A stretch of DNA of 64,000 nucleotides, taken from positions 186,001 to 250,000 of the forward strand of contig NZ_CP071383.1 of NCBI RefSeq assembly GCF_017348915.1, given 5' to 3'. Shown piece by piece: positions 1 through 11,195 of this stretch. Position numbers and translations under genes: made by a program. The stretch is from Leclercia pneumoniae (lineage in GTDB: Bacteria > Pseudomonadota > Gammaproteobacteria > Enterobacterales > Enterobacteriaceae). The notes beneath the pieces are model-generated. The model was not told the DNA's origin, made no database searches, and saw nothing but the letters and a program-made list of their open reading frames with translations. How positions within the stretch are numbered: the first letter of the stretch is position 1; the number at the start of each line of letters is the position of its first letter.

Positions 1-53
1 ACGTGGTTGATCCACTGGGCAAACACCACTTCGAAAACGTCTCTGTTGAATAA
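1..53 (+). CDS. dppA: dipeptide-binding protein DppA, C-terminal fragment
   Basis: Only the last 16 codons are inside the window, in the frame that stops with TAA at 51-53. The encoded end (VDPLGKHHFENVSVE) matches the conserved C-terminus of the periplasmic dipeptide-binding protein DppA. The gene enters from the left edge and is followed by dppBCDF, which is the usual operon order. DppA would bind dipeptides in the periplasm and deliver them to DppB/DppC. The call rests on a short peptide plus strong context. Confidence 0.85.
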   Translation, partial: VVDPLGKHHFENVSVE

Positions 54-68
54 TAAGTAGGGTATTCT

Positions 69-146
69 CCCTCTCCTTTTGGGAGAGGGCAGGGGTGAGG
101 GGCGTGCATGCATCCCCTCACCCTTAACCTCTCCAAAGGGAGAGGG
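69..146. repeat. inverted pair of GGGTGAGGG-type intergenic repeats between dppA and dppB
   Basis: Two copies of the same roughly 34-bp element lie head to head: copy A at 69-102 and the reverse copy B at 114-146. Each has a CCCTCTCC / GGAGAGGG stem followed by a GGGTGAGGGG-like tail. Together they form a long dyad centred near 108. Related copies occur at 32816-32858 and 45774-45809. An element between a binding-protein gene and its permease genes may stabilise upstream mRNA or reduce downstream expression; that role is inferred. Confidence 0.8.
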
Positions 147-212
147 AATTTACATTTGTGAGCAATACAGACCACATCCCCTGGTTGTGCGTCATTATAG
201 AGAATCCGGGTT

Positions 213-1232
213 ATGTTGCAGTTCATCCTCCGACGTCTGGGGCTAGTTATCCCCACGTTTATCGGTATCACCCTTCTCACCTTTGCCTTTGTCCATATGA
301 TCCCCGGCGACCCGGTAATGATTATGGCGGGCGAGCGTGGCATTTCTCCTGAACGTCATGCGCAGCTGCTGGCCGAACTGGGCCTGGATAAACCGCTGTG
401 GCAGCAATATCTCCACTATATCTGGGGCGTGCTGCATGGTGATTTAGGCATCTCGCTGAAAAGCCGTCTCCCGGTGTGGGACGAGTTCGTGCCGCGCTTT
501 AAAGCGACGCTGGAACTCGGCGTCTGCGCCATGATTTTCGCGACCGCAGTAGGCATCCCTGTTGGCGTGCTGGCTGCCGTTAAGCGCGGTTCAATCTTCG
601 ATCACACCGCGGTTGGCCTGGCGCTGACCGGCTACTCCATGCCTATCTTCTGGTGGGGCATGATGCTGATTATGCTGGTATCGGTGCAATGGAACCTGAC
701 GCCGGTATCCGGGCGAGTTAGCGATATGGTGTTCCTTGATGACACCAACCCTCTCACCGGATTCATGCTGATTGATACGGCAATCTGGGGGGAAGAGGGC
801 AACTTTATTGATGCGGTAGCGCACATGATTCTGCCTGCGATGGTGCTGGGCACCATTCCCCTGGCCGTTATCGTGCGTATGACCCGTTCTTCAATGCTGG
901 AGGTGCTGGGTGAGGATTACATCCGTACCGCGCGCGCCAAAGGTCTGACCCGCATGCGCGTTATCATCGTGCACGCACTGCGTAACGCCATGCTGCCGGT
1001 GGTAACCGTTATCGGTCTGCAGGTGGGAACGCTGCTGGCGGGGGCGATTTTGACCGAAACCATCTTCTCCTGGCCGGGCCTGGGACGCTGGCTGATCGAC
1101 GCGCTGCAACGCCGCGATTATCCAGTGGTACAGGGCGGCGTACTGCTGGTGGCGACGATGATTATCCTCGTCAACCTGCTGGTCGATCTGCTTTACGGCG
1201 TGGTGAACCCGCGTATTCGGCATAAGAAGTAA
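213..1232 (+). CDS. dppB: dipeptide ABC transporter permease DppB
   Basis: Inner-membrane permease of the dipeptide importer, also used for heme and 5-aminolevulinate in E. coli. The 339-residue length equals the E. coli protein. An N-terminal transmembrane segment (about residues 9-31) is followed by five more hydrophobic segments. The cytoplasmic EAA-type loop that docks on the ATPases is visible at about 230-250 (EVLGEDYIRTARAKGL). The gene lies between dppA and dppC, with 9 bases to dppC. The ATG at 213 gives the standard N-terminus MLQFILRRLG. Confidence 0.97.
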   Translation: MLQFILRRLGLVIPTFIGITLLTFAFVHMIPGDPVMIMAGERGISPERHAQLLAELGLDKPLWQQYLHYIWGVLHGDLGISLKSRLPVWDEFVPRFKATLELGVCAMIFATAVGIPVGVLAAVKRGSIFDHTAVGLALTGYSMPIFWWGMMLIMLVSVQWNLTPVSGRVSDMVFLDDTNPLTGFMLIDTAIWGEEGNFIDAVAHMILPAMVLGTIPLAVIVRMTRSSMLEVLGEDYIRTARAKGLTRMRVIIVHALRNAMLPVVTVIGLQVGTLLAGAILTETIFSWPGLGRWLIDALQRRDYPVVQGGVLLVATMIILVNLLVDLLYGVVNPRIRHKK

Positions 1233-1241
1233 GGGGCCATC

Positions 1242-2144
1242 ATGTCACAAGTTACTGAAAATAAAGTGGTCGCAGCACCGGTTCCCATGACGCCGCTGCA
1301 GGAGTTCTGGCACTACTTCAAACGCAACAAAGGGGCGGTGGTAGGGCTGGTGTATGTCACTGTCATGATCCTGATTGCGGTCTTTGCGAACGTTCTCGCG
1401 CCCTATAACCCGGCGGATCAGTTCCGTGATTCGCTTCTGGCGCCACCGGTATGGCAGGAGGGGGGAACCTTTGCCCATCTGTTAGGTACCGATGATGTGG
1501 GCCGTGATGTCCTGTCGCGCCTGATGTACGGCGCACGTCTGTCGCTGCTGGTGGGCTGCCTGGTGGTGGTGCTGTCGCTGGTTATGGGCGTGGTACTCGG
1601 CCTGGTGGCCGGTTACTTCGGCGGTATCGTTGATAACATCATTATGCGTATCGTCGATATTATGCTGGCGCTGCCAAGTCTGCTGCTGGCGCTGGTATTG
1701 GTGGCCATCTTCGGCCCGTCGATCGGCAACGCCGCGCTGGCGCTAACCTTTGTGGCACTGCCTCACTATGTACGTCTCACGCGTGCGGCTGTGCTGGTAG
1801 AAGTGAACCGCGATTACGTCACCGCTTCCCGCGTAGCGGGTGCCGGTGCGATGCGTCAGATGTTCGTTAATATCTTCCCGAACTGCCTTGCGCCGTTGAT
1901 TGTTCAGGCGTCGCTTGGTTTCTCTAACGCCATTCTCGATATGGCCGCTCTTGGCTTCCTTGGCATGGGTGCGCAACCGCCAACACCGGAGTGGGGCACC
2001 ATGCTCTCCGATGTGTTGCAGTTCGCGCAAAGCGCCTGGTGGGTCGTCACCTTCCCGGGTCTGGCGATTCTGCTCACGGTGCTGGCATTTAACCTGATGG
2101 GTGATGGTCTGCGTGATGCACTTGATCCCAAACTGAAGCAGTAA
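1242..2144 (+). CDS. dppC: dipeptide ABC transporter permease DppC
   Basis: Second membrane permease of the dipeptide importer, pairing with DppB. It has 300 residues, the usual length. A cytoplasmic N-terminal stretch precedes a hydrophobic segment at about 37-58, and the EAA-type loop is [18 protein letters not shown]. An OppC-like N-terminal domain is followed by the binding-protein-dependent transport fold. Spacing to dppB and dppD is about 10 bases on each side, consistent with one operon transcript. Confidence 0.97.
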   Translation: MSQVTENKVVAAPVPMTPLQEFWHYFKRNKGAVVGLVYVTVMILIAVFANVLAPYNPADQFRDSLLAPPVWQEGGTFAHLLGTDDVGRDVLSRLMYGARLSLLVGCLVVVLSLVMGVVLGLVAGYFGGIVDNIIMRIVDIMLALPSLLLALVLVAIFGPSIGNAALALTFVALPHYVRLTRAAVLVEVNRDYVTASRVAGAGAMRQMFVNIFPNCLAPLIVQASLGFSNAILDMAALGFLGMGAQPPTPEWGTMLSDVLQFAQSAWWVVTFPGLAILLTVLAFNLMGDGLRDALDPKLKQ

Positions 2145-2154
2145 GAGGCACGAG

Positions 2155-3138
2155 ATGGCGTTATTAAATGTAAATGAATTATCGGTGCACTTCGGCGACG
2201 AAGGCACACCGTTTCGCGCCGTGGACCGCATCAGCTATAGCGTAAATCAGGGCGAAGTGGTCGGTATCGTAGGGGAATCGGGCTCCGGTAAGTCAGTAAG
2301 TTCACTGGCGATTATGGGACTGATTGACTATCCCGGCCGCGTCATGGCTGAAAACCTGGAGTTTAACGGTCAGGATCTGAAGCGTATCTCCGAAAAACAG
2401 CGCCGCCAGCTGGTGGGCGCTGAAGTGGCGATGATCTTCCAGGATCCGATGACCAGCCTGAACCCGTGTTACACCGTTGGTTTCCAGATTATGGAAGCCA
2501 TCAAGGTGCACCAGGGCGGGAATAAGAAAACCCGTCGCCAGCGCGCGATCGACCTGCTTAACCAGGTAGGTATACCGGATCCGGCATCGCGACTGGATGT
2601 TTACCCGCATCAGCTGTCCGGCGGGATGAGCCAGCGTGTGATGATTGCCATGGCGATCGCCTGTCGGCCTAAGCTGTTAATTGCGGATGAGCCGACGACC
2701 GCGCTGGATGTCACTATTCAGGCGCAAATCATCGAGCTGCTGCTGGATTTACAGCAGAAAGAGAACATGGCGCTGGTGCTGATTACGCACGACCTGGCGC
2801 TGGTGGCCGAAGCGGCGCACAAAATCATCGTAATGTATGCAGGTCAGGTGGTAGAGACCGGAAGTTCGCACGACATCTTCCGCGCGCCGCGTCACCCGTA
2901 CACTCAGGCTCTGCTGCGTGCTCTGCCGGAATTTGCGCAGGATAAAGCGCGTCTGGCCTCGCTGCCGGGCGTGGTACCGGGTAAATATGACCGTCCGCAG
3001 GGCTGTCTGCTCAACCCGCGCTGTCCGTATGCAACGGATAAGTGTCGCGTCGATGAACCCGCGCTGAACCTGCTGGCTGACGGTCGTCAGTCCAAATGCC
3101 ACTACCCACTCGATGATGCCGGGAGGCCAACACTATGA
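2155..3138 (+). CDS. dppD: dipeptide ABC transporter ATP-binding protein DppD
   Basis: One of two cytoplasmic ATPases that power dipeptide import. Walker A is GESGSGKS at residues 40-47, the ABC signature LSGGMSQR is at 154-161, and Walker B LLIADEP is at 174-180. A cysteine-bearing C-terminal region ([11 protein letters not shown] and a later SKCHYP) matches the oligopeptide-ATPase C-terminal domain. It has 327 residues and its stop overlaps the dppF start by 4 bases (ATGA), which suggests translational coupling. Confidence 0.97.
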   Translation: MALLNVNELSVHFGDEGTPFRAVDRISYSVNQGEVVGIVGESGSGKSVSSLAIMGLIDYPGRVMAENLEFNGQDLKRISEKQRRQLVGAEVAMIFQDPMTSLNPCYTVGFQIMEAIKVHQGGNKKTRRQRAIDLLNQVGIPDPASRLDVYPHQLSGGMSQRVMIAMAIACRPKLLIADEPTTALDVTIQAQIIELLLDLQQKENMALVLITHDLALVAEAAHKIIVMYAGQVVETGSSHDIFRAPRHPYTQALLRALPEFAQDKARLASLPGVVPGKYDRPQGCLLNPRCPYATDKCRVDEPALNLLADGRQSKCHYPLDDAGRPTL

Positions 3139-4148
3139 GTACGCAACAGGCCGCCACGCAACAACCGCTGTTGCAGGCCATCGATCTAAAAAAACATTAC
3201 CCGGTGAAGAAGGGACTGTTTGCCCCCGAGCGCCTGGTGAAAGCCCTGGACGGCGTGTCGTTCAACCTCGAGCGCGGTAAAACGCTGGCGGTAGTGGGTG
3301 AATCGGGCTGTGGAAAATCTACACTGGGTCGTCTGCTGACAATGATCGAAACGCCAACCGGCGGCGAACTGTACTATCAGGGCCAGGATCTGCTTAAGCA
3401 CGATCCGCAGGCGCAGAAGCTGCGTCGCCAGAAAATCCAGATTGTGTTTCAGAACCCCTACGGTTCCCTGAACCCGCGTAAAAAAGTGGGACAGATTCTG
3501 GAAGAGCCGCTGCTGATTAACGCTTCACTGAGTAAAGAGCAGCGCCGGGAAAAAGCGCTGGCGATGATGGCGAAAGTGGGTCTGAAAACCGAGCATTATG
3601 ATCGCTACCCGCATATGTTCTCTGGCGGCCAGCGTCAACGTATCGCCATTGCCCGCGGTCTGATGCTTGACCCGGACGTGGTGATTGCCGATGAACCGGT
3701 TTCCGCGCTCGACGTTTCTGTGCGCGCTCAGGTGTTAAACCTGATGATGGATCTGCAGCAGGAACTGGGGCTCTCTTATGTGTTCATTTCGCACGACCTC
3801 TCCGTGGTGGAGCATATTGCTGACGAAGTGATGGTGATGTATCTGGGGCGCTGCGTAGAGAAGGGGAGCAAAGACCAGATCTTTAACAATCCGCGTCACC
3901 CTTATACTCAGGCGCTGCTGTCAGCAACACCTCGCCTTAATCCGGACGATCGCCGCGAGCGTATCAAGCTGACCGGCGAGCTGCCGAGCCCGCTGAATCC
4001 ACCGCCGGGCTGTGCGTTCAACGCCCGCTGTCGTCGTCGCTTCGGGCCCTGCACGCAGTTGCAGCCGCAGTTGAAGGACTATGATGGACAGCTGGTAGCC
4101 TGCTTCGCAGTCGATCAGGATGAAAACGGCGAGAAACCGCAGCCATAA
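3135..4148 (+). CDS. dppF: dipeptide ABC transporter ATP-binding protein DppF
   Basis: Second ATPase subunit, acting as a heterodimer with DppD. Walker A GESGCGKS is at 55-62, the signature FSGGQRQR at 162-169, and Walker B VVIADEP at 182-188. The C-terminal oligopeptide-transporter region contains the Cys-rich GCAFNARC segment. It is the last gene of the operon and is followed within 12 bases by a strong terminator. In E. coli the next gene is yhjV, whereas here it is coaA on the opposite strand. Confidence 0.97.
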   Translation: MSTQQAATQQPLLQAIDLKKHYPVKKGLFAPERLVKALDGVSFNLERGKTLAVVGESGCGKSTLGRLLTMIETPTGGELYYQGQDLLKHDPQAQKLRRQKIQIVFQNPYGSLNPRKKVGQILEEPLLINASLSKEQRREKALAMMAKVGLKTEHYDRYPHMFSGGQRQRIAIARGLMLDPDVVIADEPVSALDVSVRAQVLNLMMDLQQELGLSYVFISHDLSVVEHIADEVMVMYLGRCVEKGSKDQIFNNPRHPYTQALLSATPRLNPDDRRERIKLTGELPSPLNPPPGCAFNARCRRRFGPCTQLQPQLKDYDGQLVACFAVDQDENGEKPQP

Positions 4149-4158
4149 GCGAAAAACA

Positions 4159-4187
4159 AAAAACCGGCGATCATCGCCGGTTTTTTT
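4159..4187. terminator. bidirectional rho-independent terminator, dppF / coaA
   Basis: A near-perfect stem AAACCGGCGAT / ATCGCCGGTTT (4161-4183) is flanked by an A-run on the left and seven T on the right. It can end both the dpp operon (plus) and coaA (minus), whose stop is about 20 bases away. Confidence 0.9.
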
Positions 4188-4202
4188 GTGCCTGTCAGGC
4201 TG

Positions 4203-5153
4203 CTATTTGCGCAGGCGAACCTGGTCCACCGCATGATTTTCACTTTTGGTGAGGATCAGGCTGGCGCGTTCGCGGGTAGGGAGGATGTTCTCTTTCAGGT
4301 TAACGTAGTTAATTTCGTTCCACAGGGCGGTCGCCACATTCACCGCTTCTTCTTCAGAAAGCTGGGCATAGTTGTGGAAGTAAGAGTCCGGATCGGTGAA
4401 CGCCCCTTCGCGGAACTTCAGGAAGCGGTTGATATACCAGCTTTGCAGTAAATCTTCCGGGGCATCGACATAAATCGAGAAATCTACGAAATCAGACACG
4501 AAGACGTGATGCGGATCGTGCGGATAATCCATACCGCTCTGCAAGACGTTTAGCCCTTCCAGAATCAGAATGTCCGGCTGAGCGACCGTTTTGTCACCAT
4601 CCGGGATGCGATCATAAATGAGATGCGAATAGACCGGGGCGGTGACGTTTGGCACGCCGGACTTGAGATCCGAGACAAATTTCACCAGACGGTGCATATC
4701 GTAGGAGAGCGGGAAGCCTTTTTTCTTCATCAGACCGCGCTCTTTTAATACCTCGTTCGGGTGGAGAAAACCGTCGGTGGTGATCAATTCTACGCTGCGG
4801 TGTTCTGGCCAGCGGCTCAGCAGGGCCTGTAACACGCGAGCCGTGGTACTTTTGCCCACCGCCACGCTGCCGGCGATGCTGATGATATAAGGAATACGTT
4901 GACCGTTGGTGCCAAGGAACTGCTCCAGTACGGCCTGTCGGCGCAAATTGGAGCTGATATAGAAGTTAAGCAAGCGCGACAGAGGTAAGTAAATCTCGGC
5001 CACTTCTTCCAGAGAGAGATCTTCGTTTATCCCCTTTAACCGCGCTATCTCCCCCTCGGTTAAGGTCATAGGGACGGAGTCGCGCAAAGCAGCCCACTGG
5101 CTGCGATTAAACTGGAGATAGGGCGTCATTAGCGTTTGCTCTTTTTTGCTCAT
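4203..5153 (-). CDS. coaA: pantothenate kinase (type I)
   Basis: Phosphorylates pantothenate with ATP, the committed and CoA-feedback-inhibited step of coenzyme A synthesis in the cytoplasm. The P-loop GSVAVGKS is at residues 95-102, and the rest is close to E. coli CoaA. I chose the ATG at 5151-5153 ([15 protein letters not shown]), which gives 316 residues as in E. coli; an ATG two codons upstream is possible. It is transcribed away from the tRNA-tufB cluster. The neighbours murB and birA of E. coli are missing; dppF lies downstream instead. Confidence 0.97.
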   Translation of the reverse strand: MSKKEQTLMTPYLQFNRSQWAALRDSVPMTLTEGEIARLKGINEDLSLEEVAEIYLPLSRLLNFYISSNLRRQAVLEQFLGTNGQRIPYIISIAGSVAVGKSTTARVLQALLSRWPEHRSVELITTDGFLHPNEVLKERGLMKKKGFPLSYDMHRLVKFVSDLKSGVPNVTAPVYSHLIYDRIPDGDKTVAQPDILILEGLNVLQSGMDYPHDPHHVFVSDFVDFSIYVDAPEDLLQSWYINRFLKFREGAFTDPDSYFHNYAQLSEEEAVNVATALWNEINYVNLKENILPTRERASLILTKSENHAVDQVRLRK

Positions 5154-5459
5154 AAGCATGCTTCTGTGAGCCTGTGATAGCGCTTCACGTAGTAGTTAAT
5201 TTTGGACAATGGGCAGGAGGTTAACACCAGATGGGAGGAATAATAAGAAAAAATATAGGCGAGACATGCGTTACGCGGGGAGCATCACGGTAAGAAAAAA
5301 ACGCTATGGAGCGAGTATTTCTGCTGAATAATTGACCCGATATGGGTGAAATTGCAGCGTTCACCGCATTCTTCGCGCAAAATGTGAGCGAAAGAATGTT
5401 TTAAGTGATTTTTTAGTTGCATGACTGCGCAGGTCTCCCTAAAATGCGCGCTACTTGAT
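5154..5459. other. coaA / tRNA cluster intergenic region
   Basis: About 300 bases without a gene. It is AT-rich and holds divergent promoters: coaA upstream signals on the left and the stable-RNA promoter on the right. I see no convincing small ORF. Confidence 0.6.
5417..5445 (+). promoter_or_regulatory. promoter of the thrU-tyrU-glyT-thrT-tufB operon
   Basis: A -35 box TTGCAT (5417-5422) is separated by 17 bases from a -10 box TAAAAT (5440-5445). It is followed by a GC-rich discriminator (GCGCGC) typical of stringently controlled stable-RNA promoters. The first tRNA starts 14 bases after the -10 box. Confidence 0.75.
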
Positions 5460-5535
<76 letters not shown>

Positions 5536-5543
5536 TCAAGTCC

Positions 5544-5628
<85 letters not shown>

Positions 5629-5745
5629 CTTTCTGGCAGCGTTAACGCCGCCGGAGCTGGTTTAAAAAATAAATCAGCTCGAATAGAAAAAGAGAGAAAT
5701 CTCTTTTTTTGTTACAGAAAGAACTGGGTAGCCGAGTTTCAGGAT

Positions 5746-5820
<75 letters not shown>

Positions 5821-5826
5821 ATACGT

Positions 5827-5902
5827 GCTGATATGGCTCAGTTGGTAGAGCGCACCCTTGGTAAGGGTGAGGTCCCCAGTTCGACTCTGGGTATCAGCAC
5901 CA
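5827..5902 (+). tRNA. thrT: tRNA-Thr (anticodon GGT)
   Basis: A 76-nt cloverleaf with acceptor GCTGATA / TATCAGC, anticodon GGT in CTTGGTAAG, T-loop GTTCGACTC and encoded CCA. It is the last tRNA before tufB and is processed from the same transcript. Confidence 0.97.
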
Positions 5903-5984
5903 CTTCACTTCTCCCTCCCGTTTCTCTCTGTTTCAATATCAATGTATTCAACAGTTCAGGCATTCCGCCTGGTTGATGTGGTGA

Positions 5985-7205
<1,221 letters not shown>

Positions 7206-7236
7206 TTGCTGATAACATTTGACGCAATGCGCAAAG

Positions 7237-7265
7237 AAAGGGCATCATTTGATGCCCTTTTTGCA
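7237..7265 (+). terminator. tufB rho-independent terminator
   Basis: Stem AAAGGGCATC / GATGCCCTTT with an ATTT loop, followed by a short T tract, 32 bases after the tufB stop. The rest of the tufB-secE gap, up to 7434, should hold the secE-nusG promoter. Confidence 0.85.
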
Positions 7266-7434
7266 CGCTTTCGAACCAGAACCTGGCTCATCAGTGATTT
7301 TATTTGTCATAATCATTGCTGAGACAGGCTCTGTAGAGGGCGTAAGTCCGAAACTCATATAGAGCATTTCGGTTAGGTTCGCCTCGCGCTCGCGGGGTGA
7401 AAATGTTTGTAGAATTCTTCTGACAGGTTGGTTT

Positions 7435-7818
7435 ATGAGTGCGAATACCGAAGCTCAAGGGAGCGGGCGCGGCCTGGAAGCGATGAAGTGGGTAGTTGTT
7501 GCCGTACTGCTGATTGTGGCTATTGTAGGCAATTATCTTTATCGTGACATGATGCTGCCGCTACGCGCGCTGGCAGTGGTTATTCTGATTGCTGCAGCGG
7601 GTGGTGTCGCGCTGTTGACGACCAAAGGTAAAGCGACCGTCGCTTTTGCCCGCGAAGCGAGAACCGAAGTCCGTAAGGTCATTTGGCCGACTCGCCAGGA
7701 AACTCTGCACACCACGTTAATTGTGGCTGCGGTTACCGCGGTAATGTCACTGATCCTGTGGGGACTGGATGGTATTCTGGTTCGCCTGGTATCCTTTATC
7801 ACTGGCCTGAGGTTCTGA
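7435..7818 (+). CDS. secE: preprotein translocase subunit SecE
   Basis: Small essential subunit that clamps SecY in the SecYEG channel. It has 127 residues with three hydrophobic segments (about 19-36, 45-63 and 92-118). The conserved cytoplasmic amphipathic helix and hinge [18 protein letters not shown] lie between the second and third. This three-TM form is typical of enterobacteria. It is followed one base later by nusG in the same operon. Confidence 0.98.
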   Translation: MSANTEAQGSGRGLEAMKWVVVAVLLIVAIVGNYLYRDMMLPLRALAVVILIAAAGGVALLTTKGKATVAFAREARTEVRKVIWPTRQETLHTTLIVAAVTAVMSLILWGLDGILVRLVSFITGLRF

Positions 7819-7819
7819 G

Positions 7820-8365
7820 ATGTCTGAAGCCCCTAAAAAGCGCTGGTACGTCGTTCAGGCGTTTTCCGGTTTTGAAGGCCGCGTAGCAACGTCGCTGCGT
7901 GAGCATATCAAATTACATAATATGGAAGAGTTGTTTGGCGAAGTTATGGTTCCAACCGAAGAAGTGGTTGAGATCCGTGGCGGCCAGCGTCGCAAAAGTG
8001 AGCGCAAATTCTTCCCGGGTTACGTGCTTGTTCAGATGGTGATGAACGACGCAAGCTGGCACTTAGTGCGCAGCGTACCGCGCGTAATGGGCTTTATCGG
8101 CGGCACGTCTGACCGTCCGGCGCCAATCAGCGACAAAGAAGTTGATGCGATTATGAACCGCCTGCAGCAGGTGGGTGATAAGCCGCGTCCGAAAACGCTG
8201 TTTGAACCGGGTGAAATGGTTCGTGTTAACGACGGTCCGTTTGCTGACTTTAACGGCGTAGTTGAAGAAGTGGACTACGAGAAGTCCCGCCTGAAAGTTT
8301 CTGTTTCTATCTTTGGTCGTGCGACCCCGGTAGAACTGGACTTCGCTCAGGTAGAAAAAGCCTAA
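7820..8365 (+). CDS. nusG: transcription termination/antitermination factor NusG
   Basis: Binds the RNA polymerase clamp, suppresses pausing, recruits Rho through its KOW domain and couples to ribosomal protein S10. It has 181 residues, with the NGN domain from about 6 to 115 ([14 protein letters not shown] start) and the KOW domain from about 126 ([19 protein letters not shown]). Order and spacing with secE are as in E. coli. Confidence 0.98.
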   Translation: MSEAPKKRWYVVQAFSGFEGRVATSLREHIKLHNMEELFGEVMVPTEEVVEIRGGQRRKSERKFFPGYVLVQMVMNDASWHLVRSVPRVMGFIGGTSDRPAPISDKEVDAIMNRLQQVGDKPRPKTLFEPGEMVRVNDGPFADFNGVVEEVDYEKSRLKVSVSIFGRATPVELDFAQVEKA

Positions 8366-8395
8366 GCAGCGATCAAAAAAGCGGCGATCTAATCG

Positions 8396-8424
8396 TTGCA
8401 CCAGGCGCGAGATTGGAATACAAT
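8396..8424 (+). promoter_or_regulatory. rplK promoter
   Basis: A -35 box TTGCAC (8396-8401), a 17-base spacer and a -10 box TACAAT (8419-8424), starting about 30 bases after the nusG stop. Layout and sequence match the E. coli L11 operon promoter. Confidence 0.8.
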
Positions 8425-8465
8425 TTCGCGCCTTTTGTTTTTATGGGCCTCGCCCGTAAGACGAT

Positions 8466-9657
<1,192 letters not shown>

Positions 9658-9661
9658 TACC

Positions 9662-9690
9662 TTTACGTGGGCGGTGATTTTGTCTACAAT
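9662..9690 (+). promoter_or_regulatory. rplJ (L10 operon) promoter
   Basis: A -35-like TTTACG (9662-9667), a 17-base spacer and a -10 box TACAAT (9685-9690), just after rplA. A stem CGTGGGCG / CGCCCACG overlaps the promoter and could act as a weak terminator for rplKA. Confidence 0.7.
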
Positions 9691-9699
9691 CTTCGCCCA

Positions 9700-9946
9700 C
9701 GTTTGCTAACTATGGTTAGCAGGTAACCGAATTGTTCGTTGGAGCCTGGCCTATCCAGGCCTCCGTCGAAGACCGCAGGTGTTTCGCAAGAGACTTAATC
9801 CCCTGCGTAGACGGTGACAGAACGCTAAGATTATTTTTGGATACTCTGGCTTGTTTCTGCTCACCGTATTAAGACGCTCTTTCCGTTTGGGAGAGTGAAG
9901 TGAGTTCCAGGGCATGAGCCCTGGCAAACATCCAGGAGCAAAGCTA
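9700..9946 (+). ncRNA. L10 leader (autoregulatory mRNA element)
   Basis: The roughly 250-base leader of rplJ is gene-free and rich in local stems, for example AGCCTGG / CCAGGCC near 9745 and CCAGGGC / GCCCTGG near 9910. In E. coli the L10-L7/L12 complex binds this leader and shuts off translation of rplJ and rplL. Identification is by position and structure; exact boundaries are approximate. Confidence 0.75.
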
Positions 9947-10444
9947 ATGGCTTTAAATCTTCAAGACAAACAAGCGATTGTTGCTGAAGTCAGCGAAGTA
10001 GCCAAAGGCGCGCTGTCTGCAGTAGTTGCGGATTCCCGTGGCGTTACTGTAGATAAAATGACTGAACTGCGTAAAGCAGGTCGTGAAGCTGGCGTTTACA
10101 TGCGTGTTGTTCGTAACACCCTGCTGCGCCGCGTAGTTGAAGGTACTCAGTTCGAGTGCCTGAAAGACACGTTTGTTGGTCCAACCTTGATTGCATACTC
10201 TATGGAACACCCGGGCGCTGCTGCTCGTCTGTTCAAAGAGTTCGCGAAAGCGAATGCAAAATTCGAGGTTAAAGCTGCAGCCTTTGAAGGTGAGTTGATC
10301 CCGGCATCGCAAATCGATCGCCTGGCAACCCTGCCGACCTACGAAGAAGCAATTGCACGCCTGATGGCAACCATGAAAGAAGCTTCGGCTGGCAAACTGG
10401 TTCGCACTCTGGCTGCTGTTCGCGATGCAAAAGAAGCTGCTTAA
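9947..10444 (+). CDS. rplJ: 50S ribosomal protein L10
   Basis: Base of the ribosomal stalk; it binds L7/L12 dimers through its C-terminal helix and is the autoregulator of the operon. I chose the ATG at 9947 ([12 protein letters not shown]), which gives 165 residues as in E. coli and has AGGAG ten bases upstream. An in-frame ATG at 9914 would add 11 residues inside the regulatory leader and is not credible. Confidence 0.97.
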
Positions 10445-10510
10445 TCGCAGTTATCTTTATAAAGCATTTGCTTACGTATAAACTTATTCTGATTTTCAGG
10501 AACAATTTAA

Positions 10511-10876
<366 letters not shown>

Positions 10877-11195
10877 GCCAACCCTTCCGGTTGCAGCCTG
10901 AGCAATTAGGCTGATGGCTGGTGACTTTTTAGTCACCAGCCTTTTTGCGCTGTAAGGCGCCAGTAGCATTTCACACTGTTTGACTGCTGGTTTGCCTGAC
11001 AATGCTTGTTTCTATCGACGACTTAATATATTGCGACAGAGTGCTCGCTCTGTGTAAATCGCGACGAAATGATTTAAGCGTGATAGCAACAGGTATTGCG
11101 GAAAGTATTCAATTTTCCGGTCCACAAAATGGTGTTGCACAAACTGTCCCTCCGTCGGACAGATGGGTCGACTTGTCAGCGAGCTGAGGAACCCT
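10877..11195 (+). other. rplL-rpoB intergenic region (attenuator and processing site)
   Basis: About 320 bases without a gene. It holds the attenuator hairpin at 10916-10945 and, after it, a region able to form a longer stem (CCAGTAGC...GACTGCTGG, 10960-10990). That region corresponds to the RNase III processing site of E. coli rplL-rpoB mRNA. Confidence 0.65.
10916..10945 (+). terminator. rplL-rpoB transcription attenuator
   Basis: Stem GGCTGGTGACT / AGTCACCAGCC (10916-10926, 10931-10941) followed by four T. In E. coli this site ends most transcripts after rplL, so rpoBC is expressed several-fold less than the ribosomal genes. Confidence 0.85.
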
